Assembly: GCA_017620315.1 (NCBI GenBank)
Contig: JAFZQQ010000285.1
Span: 1-10,618 of the forward strand
Length of the DNA stretch: 10,618 nucleotides
Reading direction: 5' to 3'
Source of the DNA: Oscillospiraceae bacterium
GTDB lineage: Bacteria > Bacillota > Clostridia > Oscillospirales > Oscillospiraceae
Notes under the pieces: generated by a model
The model's database searches: none
The model's input: only the letters and a program-made list of their open reading frames with translations
Told to the model about the DNA's origin: nothing
Shown here: piece by piece, positions 1 to 6,530 of the stretch
Layout of the letters: each line of letters begins with the position of its first letter
Numbering within the stretch: position 1 is the stretch's first letter
Made by a program: the position numbers and the translations under genes

Positions 1-137
1 ACCTTCCCTTTCAGGGAAGGCAAAAAGGAAACTCATTCGTCTGCGCTTCGCGCAGCCACCTTCCCTTTCAGGGAAGGCAAAAAGGAAACTCATCCGTCTG
101 CGCTTCGCGCAGCCACCTTCCCTTTCAGGGAAGGCAA
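1..137. repeat. 57-bp tandem repeat array, 2.4 copies
   Basis: Two full 57-bp units (1-57 and 58-114) are followed by a partial third (115-137) that matches the first 23 bases and then diverges into the leader of the next gene. The full copies differ at one base only (T37 versus C94). Each full unit contains two perfect inverted repeats with the same TTC loop: an 8-bp stem (CCTTCCCT/AGGGAAGG) and a 6-bp GC-rich stem (CTGCGC/GCGCAG). The array is cut by the window edge and may extend upstream. It looks like a REP/BIME-type intergenic palindromic element of the kind common in Firmicutes genomes; that class assignment is inference. The near-identity of copies implies recent duplication or gene conversion. 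Confidence 0.9.
116..134 (+). other. Hairpin just upstream of the operon's first gene
   Basis: The third repeat copy keeps only the first palindrome: an 8-bp perfect stem (116-123 with 127-134) and a 3-base TTC loop. It ends 11 bases before the AAGGAG ribosome binding site at 146-151. No T-run follows, so it is not a standard intrinsic terminator. In a read-through transcript it would form a stable structure close to the ribosome site. Equivalent stems lie at 2-20 and 59-77, and the second palindrome type lies at 41-55 and 98-112. A regulatory role is inference. Confidence 0.6.
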
Positions 138-162
138 TATACAACAAGGAGAGAAAACGCCC

Positions 163-2175
163 ATGAACGCAATCGAACTGGCGCGCCGGATGGCGCAGCT
201 CGGCGAAACGCAGGACGCGCTGCGCGCCTATGCCGTCGCGCTGAGCGGCAATCTTACCGCTCGCGAGCAGCTTGAGGCGGCAGTCTTCATCATGAAGAAC
301 GGCGGAGACTACAAGATCGCCTATTCCACCTTTGTCGGCCTCTACAACGCGGGGCAGTACAAAAGCGACATCATGCCCATGATGCGCACGGCGTTTCTCG
401 AACCGAATCTCAAGCTTCTTAAAAGCCGCTACGAGCGCAACTGCAAGGCGCTTTCCAAATACCTCTTTATTTCTCGTAAGGATTTTATACCCTTCGATGA
501 GTTGCCGCTCATCTTTTTCCCATATGACGACCACAGCGGCTATGTGCCCTATGATTCTCGGACGGACAGCTTCCGCGGCTTTGTGAATGTGAAAGAGACC
601 GTCATTCACCATTACTTTTTCAAGGATCTTGAAAAGCCAATCCTGGCGAGCGACGTTTACAGCCAGTATGAACTGGAATATTTGAACGACAACGTTCGAA
701 AGAGCGAGTGGATCGGACGTGAGAACCATATCTATCTGCATTATACCGACTGGGCGGAGTTCTGCTCCTATCTCACGGTGCTGACACTCAAGCAGCTTTT
801 GGAAGATCAGAAGTTTATCTTCCTGTTCGGGGACGAGCTTTCGGACTACCCCTATGACTTCAAGGAGCGTTACGGAGTCGATTACAGCCAATATCCCGTC
901 AAGCCGATTGGAATCCGCGAGGTCAATAAGCTGATCTGGCACACACAGCTTTCCAGCGACAACGGCGGCGACTTCTTCAACGAGGTTTTTGACTACCATC
1001 CAAACCTTCTTTGCTTTACATCAGTTATCTTTGACACGATAATGAAAGTCTCGGGAGACCTAATCAATCAGCTGCGGGAGCGCAAGGCAAAAAATGAATT
1101 GGGTTCGGCAACTATTGATTTCGATACCATCGGGACGGTTCACTTCGGCAATGAGCTTTGTACCCTGACAAATCCGACCTATAAGGATGTGCTGGTGGCA
1201 TGCTATCTCTCATTGAATGAGCAAAACGACGGACTGGATTTGAACAGTCGTATCGCGCCCGCGCTCTTCTTCCAGCCGCATTTCTATAATTTGGAGTATT
1301 CTGTCGATATTGACGAGAATGGGAATTCTGTTTTGACCTCCGACAAACTGGACGAAATAATGGAATCCCCAATCTTTCGCGATTTTAAGTATATAAAGAC
1401 CTTTACGCCGATGCGACGCTTCACGACTGCTTATGCCGCTACGCTGCGATATATGGTTGGGACAAACCGCGCACTGGAGCAGCGTGGAGCGAGAACCGGA
1501 AAATGGGAGACCATCAGCGATGTTGCCACAAGCTACGCTGTAAACCGCAGCTTTATGCGCGATCCGGACAGCCGCCTTTACCGCGACGCGGTAATTGTGC
1601 GGTTTGAAGACGGAAAGCTGAACCCAAAAGCGACCTTTACCAAGCTTGCTGAGTTTCTGGATATCCCATATACAGAAAGCATGACCTACTGCTCACAAAT
1701 GGGCAAGCACGACGTTGAGACCGCAGCGGGCAACGCAATCGGCTTTGATCCGGTCACGGTATACCGTACCTATGACGAGTTTGTGGATGACGCGGATCGT
1801 TGTTACATTGAATTTTTCCTGCGCGACGCGTATGAGTTTTACGGTTATGATTTCCACTACTATGACGGCAAGCCTGTGGATGTGGAGCGCATAAAAGAGT
1901 GGCTGGTCGAGTTCAAGAAGCTGGATCACTACGTCGAGGTTACCTGGCGAAATGCCTTGCGCGAAACGGAAAATGAGGATGGGACGCAGACAAGCGAGGA
2001 AGAGGCGGAAAATCTTTTAACGGTTGTTATGTACAACCTTATGATGAATCGTCTGCGCCTCTCCGAAAAACTCTTGAAGGGATTGAACTTCCTCAACAAG
2101 CGCAACCAGCCGCTTTCGATGATACCACTGCTGCAGCCCGACCCAGAGCTGCTTGACCAGCCGATCTATCACTGA
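163..2175 (+). CDS. Large sulfotransferase-like protein with helical N-terminus (putative transferase)
   Basis: This 670-residue protein starts at ATG 163, 11 bases after an AAGGAG site. Residues 1-60 look helical and TPR-like, with repeated Ala/Leu spacing. The best functional clue is residues 475-500: a hydrophobic strand ending in VRFED (479-483), then NP (487-488) and a KLAEFLDIPY helix. This matches the late core of sulfotransferases (VRYEDL...P...L..FLGIP). KTFTPMRR (412-419) could correspond to the 3'-phosphate-binding R-P/S segment. I see no clear N-terminal PAPS P-loop (SGTT/S type), so the domain is divergent or permuted, and residues 60-400 are unassigned. No signal peptide or membrane segment is visible, so it should be cytoplasmic. 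It is 14 bases upstream of a CysC-like kinase, the enzyme type that makes 3'-phosphonucleotide donors. I infer a group transferase acting on a glycan or on flagellin. A glycosyltransferase cannot be excluded. Confidence 0.5.
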   Translation: MNAIELARRMAQLGETQDALRAYAVALSGNLTAREQLEAAVFIMKNGGDYKIAYSTFVGLYNAGQYKSDIMPMMRTAFLEPNLKLLKSRYERNCKALSKYLFISRKDFIPFDELPLIFFPYDDHSGYVPYDSRTDSFRGFVNVKETVIHHYFFKDLEKPILASDVYSQYELEYLNDNVRKSEWIGRENHIYLHYTDWAEFCSYLTVLTLKQLLEDQKFIFLFGDELSDYPYDFKERYGVDYSQYPVKPIGIREVNKLIWHTQLSSDNGGDFFNEVFDYHPNLLCFTSVIFDTIMKVSGDLINQLRERKAKNELGSATIDFDTIGTVHFGNELCTLTNPTYKDVLVACYLSLNEQNDGLDLNSRIAPALFFQPHFYNLEYSVDIDENGNSVLTSDKLDEIMESPIFRDFKYIKTFTPMRRFTTAYAATLRYMVGTNRALEQRGARTGKWETISDVATSYAVNRSFMRDPDSRLYRDAVIVRFEDGKLNPKATFTKLAEFLDIPYTESMTYCSQMGKHDVETAAGNAIGFDPVTVYRTYDEFVDDADRCYIEFFLRDAYEFYGYDFHYYDGKPVDVERIKEWLVEFKKLDHYVEVTWRNALRETENEDGTQTSEEEAENLLTVVMYNLMMNRLRLSEKLLKGLNFLNKRNQPLSMIPLLQPDPELLDQPIYH

Positions 2176-2180
2176 GGAGG
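2174..2180 (+). promoter_or_regulatory. Ribosome binding site GAGGAGG fixing the kinase start
   Basis: GAGGAGG overlaps the TGA stop (2173-2175) of the upstream gene. An ATG at 2181 abuts this site with no spacer and cannot be used efficiently, whereas the in-frame ATG at 2190 has a 9-base spacer. The kinase therefore begins MKTGTVYFF, which also sets its P-loop at the normal short distance from the N-terminus. The overlap suggests translational coupling. Confidence 0.8.
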
Positions 2181-2189
2181 ATGTTTACC

Positions 2190-2696
2190 ATGAAAACAGG
2201 AACCGTTTACTTTTTCACAGGGCTTTCCGGCGCGGGAAAGACCACGCTCGGCGGCGAGTTTTACCGCAGAATGAAGGCGCGCAAAAACGACGTTGTGCTG
2301 CTCGACGGCGACCAGATCCGCGTTGTGTACGGCTCGGACTTCGGATATTCCACCGCCGAGCGCAAAAAGGCCGCGGGTTACGATATCCGCCTGTGCAAGG
2401 TGCTGTCCGATCAGGGCATCGATGTGGTCTACTGTGCCATCTCGATGTATGACGAGGTGCGCGACTGGAACCGCGCGAATATCCCCAACTATAAGGAGAT
2501 CTACGTCAAGGTCAAAATGGAGACGCTTTACAAGCGCGACCAGAAGGGGCTTTATTCCGGCAAGGTGCCGGAGGTCGTTGGCGTCGACCTGCCGTGGGAC
2601 GAGCCGAAGACGCCGGATTTTGTCATCGAGAACGACGGACAGGAGACGCCCAAGTATATCGTCGACCGGGTGGAAAAGCAGCTTGGCCTGTGCTGA
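2190..2696 (+). CDS. CysC/APS-kinase-family nucleotide 3'-kinase (substrate possibly a CMP-phosphonate)
   Basis: This 168-residue protein has the adenylylsulfate kinase fold in order: P-loop GLSGAGKTT (11-19), DGDQIR (39-44, matching DGDNVR), FGYS (51-54), R58, ISMYDEVRD (84-92, matching ISPYRADRD), RDQKGLY (116-122) and VDLPWDEPKTPDFVI (132-146). APS kinases phosphorylate the ribose 3'-OH of APS to give PAPS. Odd points: it lacks the roughly 30-residue N-terminal extension, and an ungapped alignment replaces the family ENIRR segment after R58 with KAAGY (60-64), so the Asn that contacts APS is Ala61. No ATP sulfurylase gene is present, while two cytidylyltransferase-type domains and PEP mutase are. 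Campylobacter jejuni Cj1415 is a CysC homologue that phosphorylates CDP-phosphoramidate. By analogy this enzyme may act on a CMP-phosphonate. Family assignment is firm; substrate is inference. Confidence 0.85.
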   Translation: MKTGTVYFFTGLSGAGKTTLGGEFYRRMKARKNDVVLLDGDQIRVVYGSDFGYSTAERKKAAGYDIRLCKVLSDQGIDVVYCAISMYDEVRDWNRANIPNYKEIYVKVKMETLYKRDQKGLYSGKVPEVVGVDLPWDEPKTPDFVIENDGQETPKYIVDRVEKQLGLC

Positions 2697-2706
2697 GGAC
2701 CGGAAT

Positions 2707-4002
2707 ATGAAAACGGTTTATACCTGCTTTTGCACCGATGTGATCCACGAGGGGCATTTGAATATCATAAACGAGGCGAAGAAGCTCGGCTCGGTGACGG
2801 TCGGCGTGCTTGCCGACGCCGCGAGCATTCGCTATAACCGCTTTCCGCTGGTCAGCCTTGAGGATCGTGTCAAGATGGCGGAGGCGATACCCGGCGTCGA
2901 CCATGTTGTCATACAAAACGAGATCATGTATGACGAGGTCTTTGCACAGCTTCACCCGGACTATATCGTTCACGGCGACAACTGGGAGCTGCCCTCCATG
3001 CAGGCGATACGCCGCAATATTATCAAGCTGACCGAGCAATACGGCGGAGAGCTGGTGGAGATCCCGTATACGCAGAACGACGCGGTTCAGAAGAACGACC
3101 GGCAAATGATCGAGAAGCTTGCCATGCCGGAATTCCGCCGCGGACGCCTGCGCAAGCTGCTGAAAATGGTGCCGATCGTCAAGACCATCGAGGTACACAG
3201 CGGACTGACCGGGCTGCTGGCGGAGAAGACGGTCGTGGTCGACGGTGAGGTGATCGACCAGTTTGACTGCATGTGGATATCCTCCCTTTGCGACAGTACC
3301 GAGAAGGGAAAGCCCGATATCGAGCTTGTGGATATGACCAGCCGCTTCCGCACGATAGAAGACGTTATGGAGGTCACGACAAAGCCCATCATCTTTGACG
3401 GCGATACCGGCGGGCTGACAGAGCACTTTGTCTATACTGTACGTTCTTTGGAACGCATGGGGGTCAGCGCGGTGATCATCGAGGACAAGACGGGGCTGAA
3501 AAAGAACAGCCTGTTCGGGACGGAGGTCGTTCAGACGCAGGCGAGCATTGAGGACTTTTCCGCAAAAATAGCGGCAGGGAAAAAAGCGCAGCTCTCTGAC
3601 GATTTTATGATCATTGCCCGAATTGAGAGCTTGATACTTGAGCACGGAATGGAGGACGCCCTTAACCGTGCGCGTGCGTTTGTCGCCGCGGGGGCCGACG
3701 GGGTCATGATCCACAGCAGAAGAAAGGAGCCCGACGAGGTTTTGGAATTCTGCGACAAGTTCCGGTCGGAAAACAAACATACGCCCATTGTTGTTGTGCC
3801 CAGTTCTTACAATTCCGTTTCGGAGGAAGAGCTTGCCGCACACGGGGCTAATATTTGCATTTACGCCAACCAACTGCTTCGGGCTGCTTTCCCGGCAATG
3901 GAGAACGCGGCGAAGAGCATTTTGAAGCATCACAGAGCAAAAGAGATAGACAGCGAGCTTATGCCGATCAAGGATATCATTACACTGATCGACGAGCTGT
4001 GA
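2707..4002 (+). CDS. pepM: Phosphoenolpyruvate mutase with N-terminal cytidylyltransferase-like domain
   Basis: This 431-residue fusion catalyses PEP to phosphonopyruvate, the C-P bond-forming first step of phosphonate biosynthesis. Residues 1-130 are a CTP-transferase-like domain with HEGH (14-17, the HxGH nucleotide site) and HGDNW (89-93). Its C-terminal ISSTxIR signature is not visible: residues 121-131 read YTQNDAVQKND. Residues 145-430 are the mutase: EVHSGLTG (162-169), WISSLCDST (190-198), DGDTGG (231-236, metal-binding Asp pair), the diagnostic EDK(X)5NS (259-268), ARIES (304-308), H336 and VVVPSSY (362-368). All residues expected for mutase activity can be found, and EDK(X)5NS separates it from isocitrate-lyase relatives. 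I chose ATG 2707 because it follows GAGGA at the upstream stop by a normal spacing and gives the family N-terminus; the frame is open further upstream but overlaps the kinase. Ten bases separate it from the kinase gene. Confidence 0.95.
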   Translation: MKTVYTCFCTDVIHEGHLNIINEAKKLGSVTVGVLADAASIRYNRFPLVSLEDRVKMAEAIPGVDHVVIQNEIMYDEVFAQLHPDYIVHGDNWELPSMQAIRRNIIKLTEQYGGELVEIPYTQNDAVQKNDRQMIEKLAMPEFRRGRLRKLLKMVPIVKTIEVHSGLTGLLAEKTVVVDGEVIDQFDCMWISSLCDSTEKGKPDIELVDMTSRFRTIEDVMEVTTKPIIFDGDTGGLTEHFVYTVRSLERMGVSAVIIEDKTGLKKNSLFGTEVVQTQASIEDFSAKIAAGKKAQLSDDFMIIARIESLILEHGMEDALNRARAFVAAGADGVMIHSRRKEPDEVLEFCDKFRSENKHTPIVVVPSSYNSVSEEELAAHGANICIYANQLLRAAFPAMENAAKSILKHHRAKEIDSELMPIKDIITLIDEL

Positions 4003-4017
4003 CAAAAGAGGAACAGT

Positions 4018-4743
4018 ATGTACGCCATCCTTTCGGATATCCATGGCAACCTTTTTGCGCTGGAAGCGGTTGCCCGGGATATGGAACGCTTTGCGGTCGA
4101 AGGCATAATTTTGCTGGGCGATCTGATCGATTACGGTATGCAGTCGAATGAGGCCGTGGAGTTTATCGAATCAAAATGGGAAGATAAGCTCGTTTGCAAT
4201 CTTTGGGGCAATCACGAGCGGGCGATCCTTACCCCGGACTTTACGCGCTTTTCAAGTCAGCGAGGCGTTGAGAGCGCAAAGCATACCGCGACTGTGCTCA
4301 CTGAGAAAACGCGGCGATATCTGTGCGATTGCCTTGTCCGCGAGGGGCACACGGAGCTTGTGCTTGCGGGAAGACGTGTTCTTGCGGTGCATGGCTCGCA
4401 GGAGGACGTTTATTGGAAGGCGATAGCTCCGGGAAATCTTCGGGGGGATTACTGCGGTTATGATCTTGTCCTTTCCGGGCATTCGCACTATTCGCATTTT
4501 TTCCAGACGTTTTACGAGACGGAGGATCCGGACAGACGAAACCGCCATGCAACGTTTTTCATCAATCCCGGCTCGGTCGGGCAGCCGCGGAACCATAATC
4601 CGGCGGCGCAGTATGCGCTTCTTGATCCGGCAACAATGAGCGTGGATCTGCGTGCGGTCGAGTATGACGTTTCCACTGCGATGTTGCTTTTCGACGGGAG
4701 TGTGGATGATTTTTACCGGGCGCGGCTCAAATACGGCGTGTAA
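4018..4743 (+). CDS. Calcineurin-like metallophosphoesterase (YfcE/MJ0936 type)
   Basis: This 241-residue protein carries the complete metallophosphoesterase motif series: SDIHGN (6-11), GDLIDYG (34-40), GNHE (64-67), HGS (125-127) and GHSHY (154-158), followed by NPGSVGQPR (183-191), typical of the small YfcE/MJ0936-like branch. Such enzymes bind two metals (usually Mn, Fe or Ni) and cleave phosphomono- or diesters in the cytoplasm. It follows pepM by 15 bases with an AGAGGA site and is presumably co-translated. The substrate cannot be read from sequence. In this context, candidates are a 3'-phosphonucleotide released by the sulfotransferase-like enzyme, a phosphorylated phosphonate intermediate or a sugar phosphate. 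These are inferences; the fold is not in doubt. Confidence 0.9.
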   Translation: MYAILSDIHGNLFALEAVARDMERFAVEGIILLGDLIDYGMQSNEAVEFIESKWEDKLVCNLWGNHERAILTPDFTRFSSQRGVESAKHTATVLTEKTRRYLCDCLVREGHTELVLAGRRVLAVHGSQEDVYWKAIAPGNLRGDYCGYDLVLSGHSHYSHFFQTFYETEDPDRRNRHATFFINPGSVGQPRNHNPAAQYALLDPATMSVDLRAVEYDVSTAMLLFDGSVDDFYRARLKYGV

Positions 4744-4761
4744 CAGGGAGGGGAGCAGACG

Positions 4762-5772
4762 GTGAACAGACTGTATGTGATCAGCGGTGTAGCGGGGATG
4801 ACAGGCAATGAGCTGGTCAGACAGATACTGACAGACGATTCGCGGGATCATGTGGTCGGTTTTGATAATTTTTTTGCATCTTCGATCGAAACGGTCAAAG
4901 ACCGAATCGACGATGAACGATTTGATTTTTTTGAGTACGACTTGAACCGTCGGGATCAAATGGAGCAAATTGAACGCATAGTTCTCTCCAAAAGGGGGGG
5001 GGTTGATGAGACGGTTTATATTAATTGCGCCGCGGTGGTCCACACAGAGCATTTTTACCATGTCTATGAGACCTTTGAAACAAATGTCGAGGGAATGAAC
5101 GGGTTCCTTCAGCAGGCAGTCCGTGTCGGGGCTGAGAAGTTTATCAACTGCTCGACCTCCGAGGTCTATTCCATGAACTCCTGGAACGAAAACGGCGGCG
5201 TCCGGGAGGACGATTATATCACAATGGCGGATGCCGAACACAGCCAACGGACAAGCTATGCGACAGGAAAGCTGCTCACCGAGTTTTTTATAAAGGACGC
5301 AGTGGACGCGGGAAAGATCAAGGGCTGTTCCATCCGTTTCGCGAATGTATACAGCCGAAACGAGCGGTTTGCGAAACACATCATCCCATATATCATCAAC
5401 AGCCTGAAAAAGGACGGAAAGGTCGTGCTGCTGGAAAACAGCAAGAAAAATCGGCGCACTTTCCTGAATAACTATGACAGCTGCAGTGCGGTTCTTGCGC
5501 TGGTCAACACGGACAGCGCTCTGGATGGAACGATCTACAACGTGGCGACGGATGAGGAGATATCCATTATCGAGCTTGCCAAACTCTGCGCACGCAAGAT
5601 GGGTATCGATTCCCCGGTTATTGAGTTTTCCGGATACCGGGAGTCCGATCCCGAACGCCGCTTGCTGTCCACGGAAAAGATACGCTCGCGCACTGGCTGG
5701 CGCGCGAACGTGAGCCTTGACAAGGGGCTTGGCGAATGTATCAGGAACTATCTTCGGGAAGGTGAAGCATGA
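4762..5772 (+). CDS. NAD-dependent epimerase/dehydratase (extended SDR)
   Basis: This 336-residue protein starts at GTG 4762 after a GGGAGGGGAG site. It has the extended-SDR signature: Rossmann GVAGMTG (9-15) with D35 after strand 2 (NAD preference), CAAVVH (89-94), STSEVY (131-136) with the catalytic Ser/Thr, and YATGK (166-170) with the catalytic Tyr/Lys. It also has RFANVYS (192-198) and DPERRLLSTEKI (307-318), the sugar-nucleotide-binding tail seen in UDP-hexose epimerases and dehydratases. It most likely modifies an NDP-sugar in the cytoplasm, perhaps the sugar to which a phosphonate is attached. The 5' third is AT-rich, with T7 runs at 4869-4875 and 4926-4932, and a run of nine G lies at 4994-5002. 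The stop overlaps the next start by 4 nt. Exact substrate unknown. Confidence 0.88.
   Translation: MNRLYVISGVAGMTGNELVRQILTDDSRDHVVGFDNFFASSIETVKDRIDDERFDFFEYDLNRRDQMEQIERIVLSKRGGVDETVYINCAAVVHTEHFYHVYETFETNVEGMNGFLQQAVRVGAEKFINCSTSEVYSMNSWNENGGVREDDYITMADAEHSQRTSYATGKLLTEFFIKDAVDAGKIKGCSIRFANVYSRNERFAKHIIPYIINSLKKDGKVVLLENSKKNRRTFLNNYDSCSAVLALVNTDSALDGTIYNVATDEEISIIELAKLCARKMGIDSPVIEFSGYRESDPERRLLSTEKIRSRTGWRANVSLDKGLGECIRNYLREGEA
4994..5002 (+). repeat. Poly-G tract (G9) inside the epimerase gene
   Basis: Nine consecutive G follow four A and are read in frame as AGG-GGG-GGG-GTT (Arg-Gly-Gly-Val, residues 78-81). One extra G brings a TGA into frame immediately after the tract. Loss of one G leads to a TGA at 5096-5098. 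Either slip would truncate the protein before its catalytic Tyr/Lys. Tracts like this are classic slipped-strand contingency sites in surface-glycan genes of Campylobacter and Neisseria; use as a switch here is inference. Confidence 0.7.
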
Positions 5773-6530
5773 AAACTGCCATCATCACTGTCGCGGGAAT
5801 ATCAAGCCGGTTCAACCGGGGGATCGCGGAAGAGAATAAAGTGCTGAAGGCAATCTACAGTGAGGGCGGAAGAAAGGATACACTGCTTTATCATCTGCTG
5901 AAGAACTGTGCCTATGCGGACAGCATTGTTCTGGTGGGAGGATACAGGTTTTCTGCGCTTACGGAGTATGTAGAAACACTTCGCGCCGAGTTCCCGCAGG
6001 TCGTAACGGTGTTTAATGAGCATTATGCGGAGCTTGGCTCCGGCTACAGCCTTTATCTCGGCGTAAAAGAGGCGCTGCGTCTGAATGCGGATGAGGCGCT
6101 GTTTGCGGAGGGCGATCTGGATGTTGACCGGGAGTCGTTCGCTGAGGCTGCTGCATCATCGAGAGCCGTGCTTACCTATACGAATGAACCGATTTATGCG
6201 AATAAGGCGGTCGTCCTCTATGAGAATGGGGAGGGACGGTATAAATATGCCTTCAACAGCGCGCATGGTCTGTTGACGATAGATGAACCGTTTTCCTGTA
6301 TCCTGAATTCCGGACAGATTTGGAAGTTTACGGATATGGAGGCGCTGGACGAAGCGAGCGAGCTGTTCTTCCACGAAGAAAGAGAAGATACCAACCTGGC
6401 TATAATCCGGCGATACGTTGACAACCTTTCCCAGGATGACGTGAAGCTGGTCCGGCTGAAGCAATGGACAAACTGCAATACAAGAGATGACTACCGGCTT
6501 ATAATGAACAGATGGAGGAGTGAACAGTGA
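5769..6530 (+). CDS. Nucleotidyltransferase, LicC/PntC-like (candidate CTP:phosphonate cytidylyltransferase)
   Basis: This 253-residue protein starts at ATG 5769, inside an ATGA overlap with the epimerase stop. It belongs to the NTP_transferase superfamily: AGISSRF (9-15) is the nucleotide-binding loop (usual form AGxGxR), K24/K27 follow, and EGDLDVD (114-120) supplies the metal-binding Asp. NEHYAELGSGYSLYLG (83-98) resembles the substrate loop of choline-phosphate and 2-aminoethylphosphonate cytidylyltransferases, and NCNTRDDY (235-242) matches the family tail motif NxxTxxDy. Known PntC enzymes convert CTP plus 2-aminoethylphosphonate to CMP-AEP, the activated form for attachment to glycans or lipids. 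With PEP mutase and phosphonopyruvate decarboxylase in the same operon, a phosphonate substrate is more likely than phosphocholine. A sugar-1-phosphate substrate remains possible. No membrane segment is visible. Confidence 0.75.
   Translation: MKTAIITVAGISSRFNRGIAEENKVLKAIYSEGGRKDTLLYHLLKNCAYADSIVLVGGYRFSALTEYVETLRAEFPQVVTVFNEHYAELGSGYSLYLGVKEALRLNADEALFAEGDLDVDRESFAEAAASSRAVLTYTNEPIYANKAVVLYENGEGRYKYAFNSAHGLLTIDEPFSCILNSGQIWKFTDMEALDEASELFFHEEREDTNLAIIRRYVDNLSQDDVKLVRLKQWTNCNTRDDYRLIMNRWRSEQ
6514..6520 (+). promoter_or_regulatory. Ribosome binding site GGAGGAG supporting a GTG start
   Basis: GGAGGAG lies 6 bases before GTG 6527, whose last three bases of the GTGA overlap form the upstream stop (6528-6530). 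No better-placed ATG is present, so the dehydrogenase start is GTG with translational coupling. Confidence 0.75.

Noticed and set aside
1..137. CRISPR array
   Set aside because: The 57-bp units are directly contiguous and identical along their whole length, with no variable spacers and no cas genes nearby.
2190..2696. Ordinary APS kinase for sulfate assimilation
   Set aside because: No ATP sulfurylase or PAPS reductase genes are nearby, the ENIRR segment is changed, and the context is phosphonate synthesis. Not excluded, but the less likely reading.
2293..2706. N-terminal extension of the PEP mutase frame
   Set aside because: The upstream in-frame part overlaps the kinase in another frame and reads as low-complexity Arg/Ser-rich sequence. 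ATG 2707 has a ribosome site and gives the family N-terminus.
2623..4044. 473-residue open frame on the minus strand
   Set aside because: It lies antisense to pepM, whose motifs are diagnostic; the antisense protein has no recognisable motif and is a by-product of GC-rich codons.
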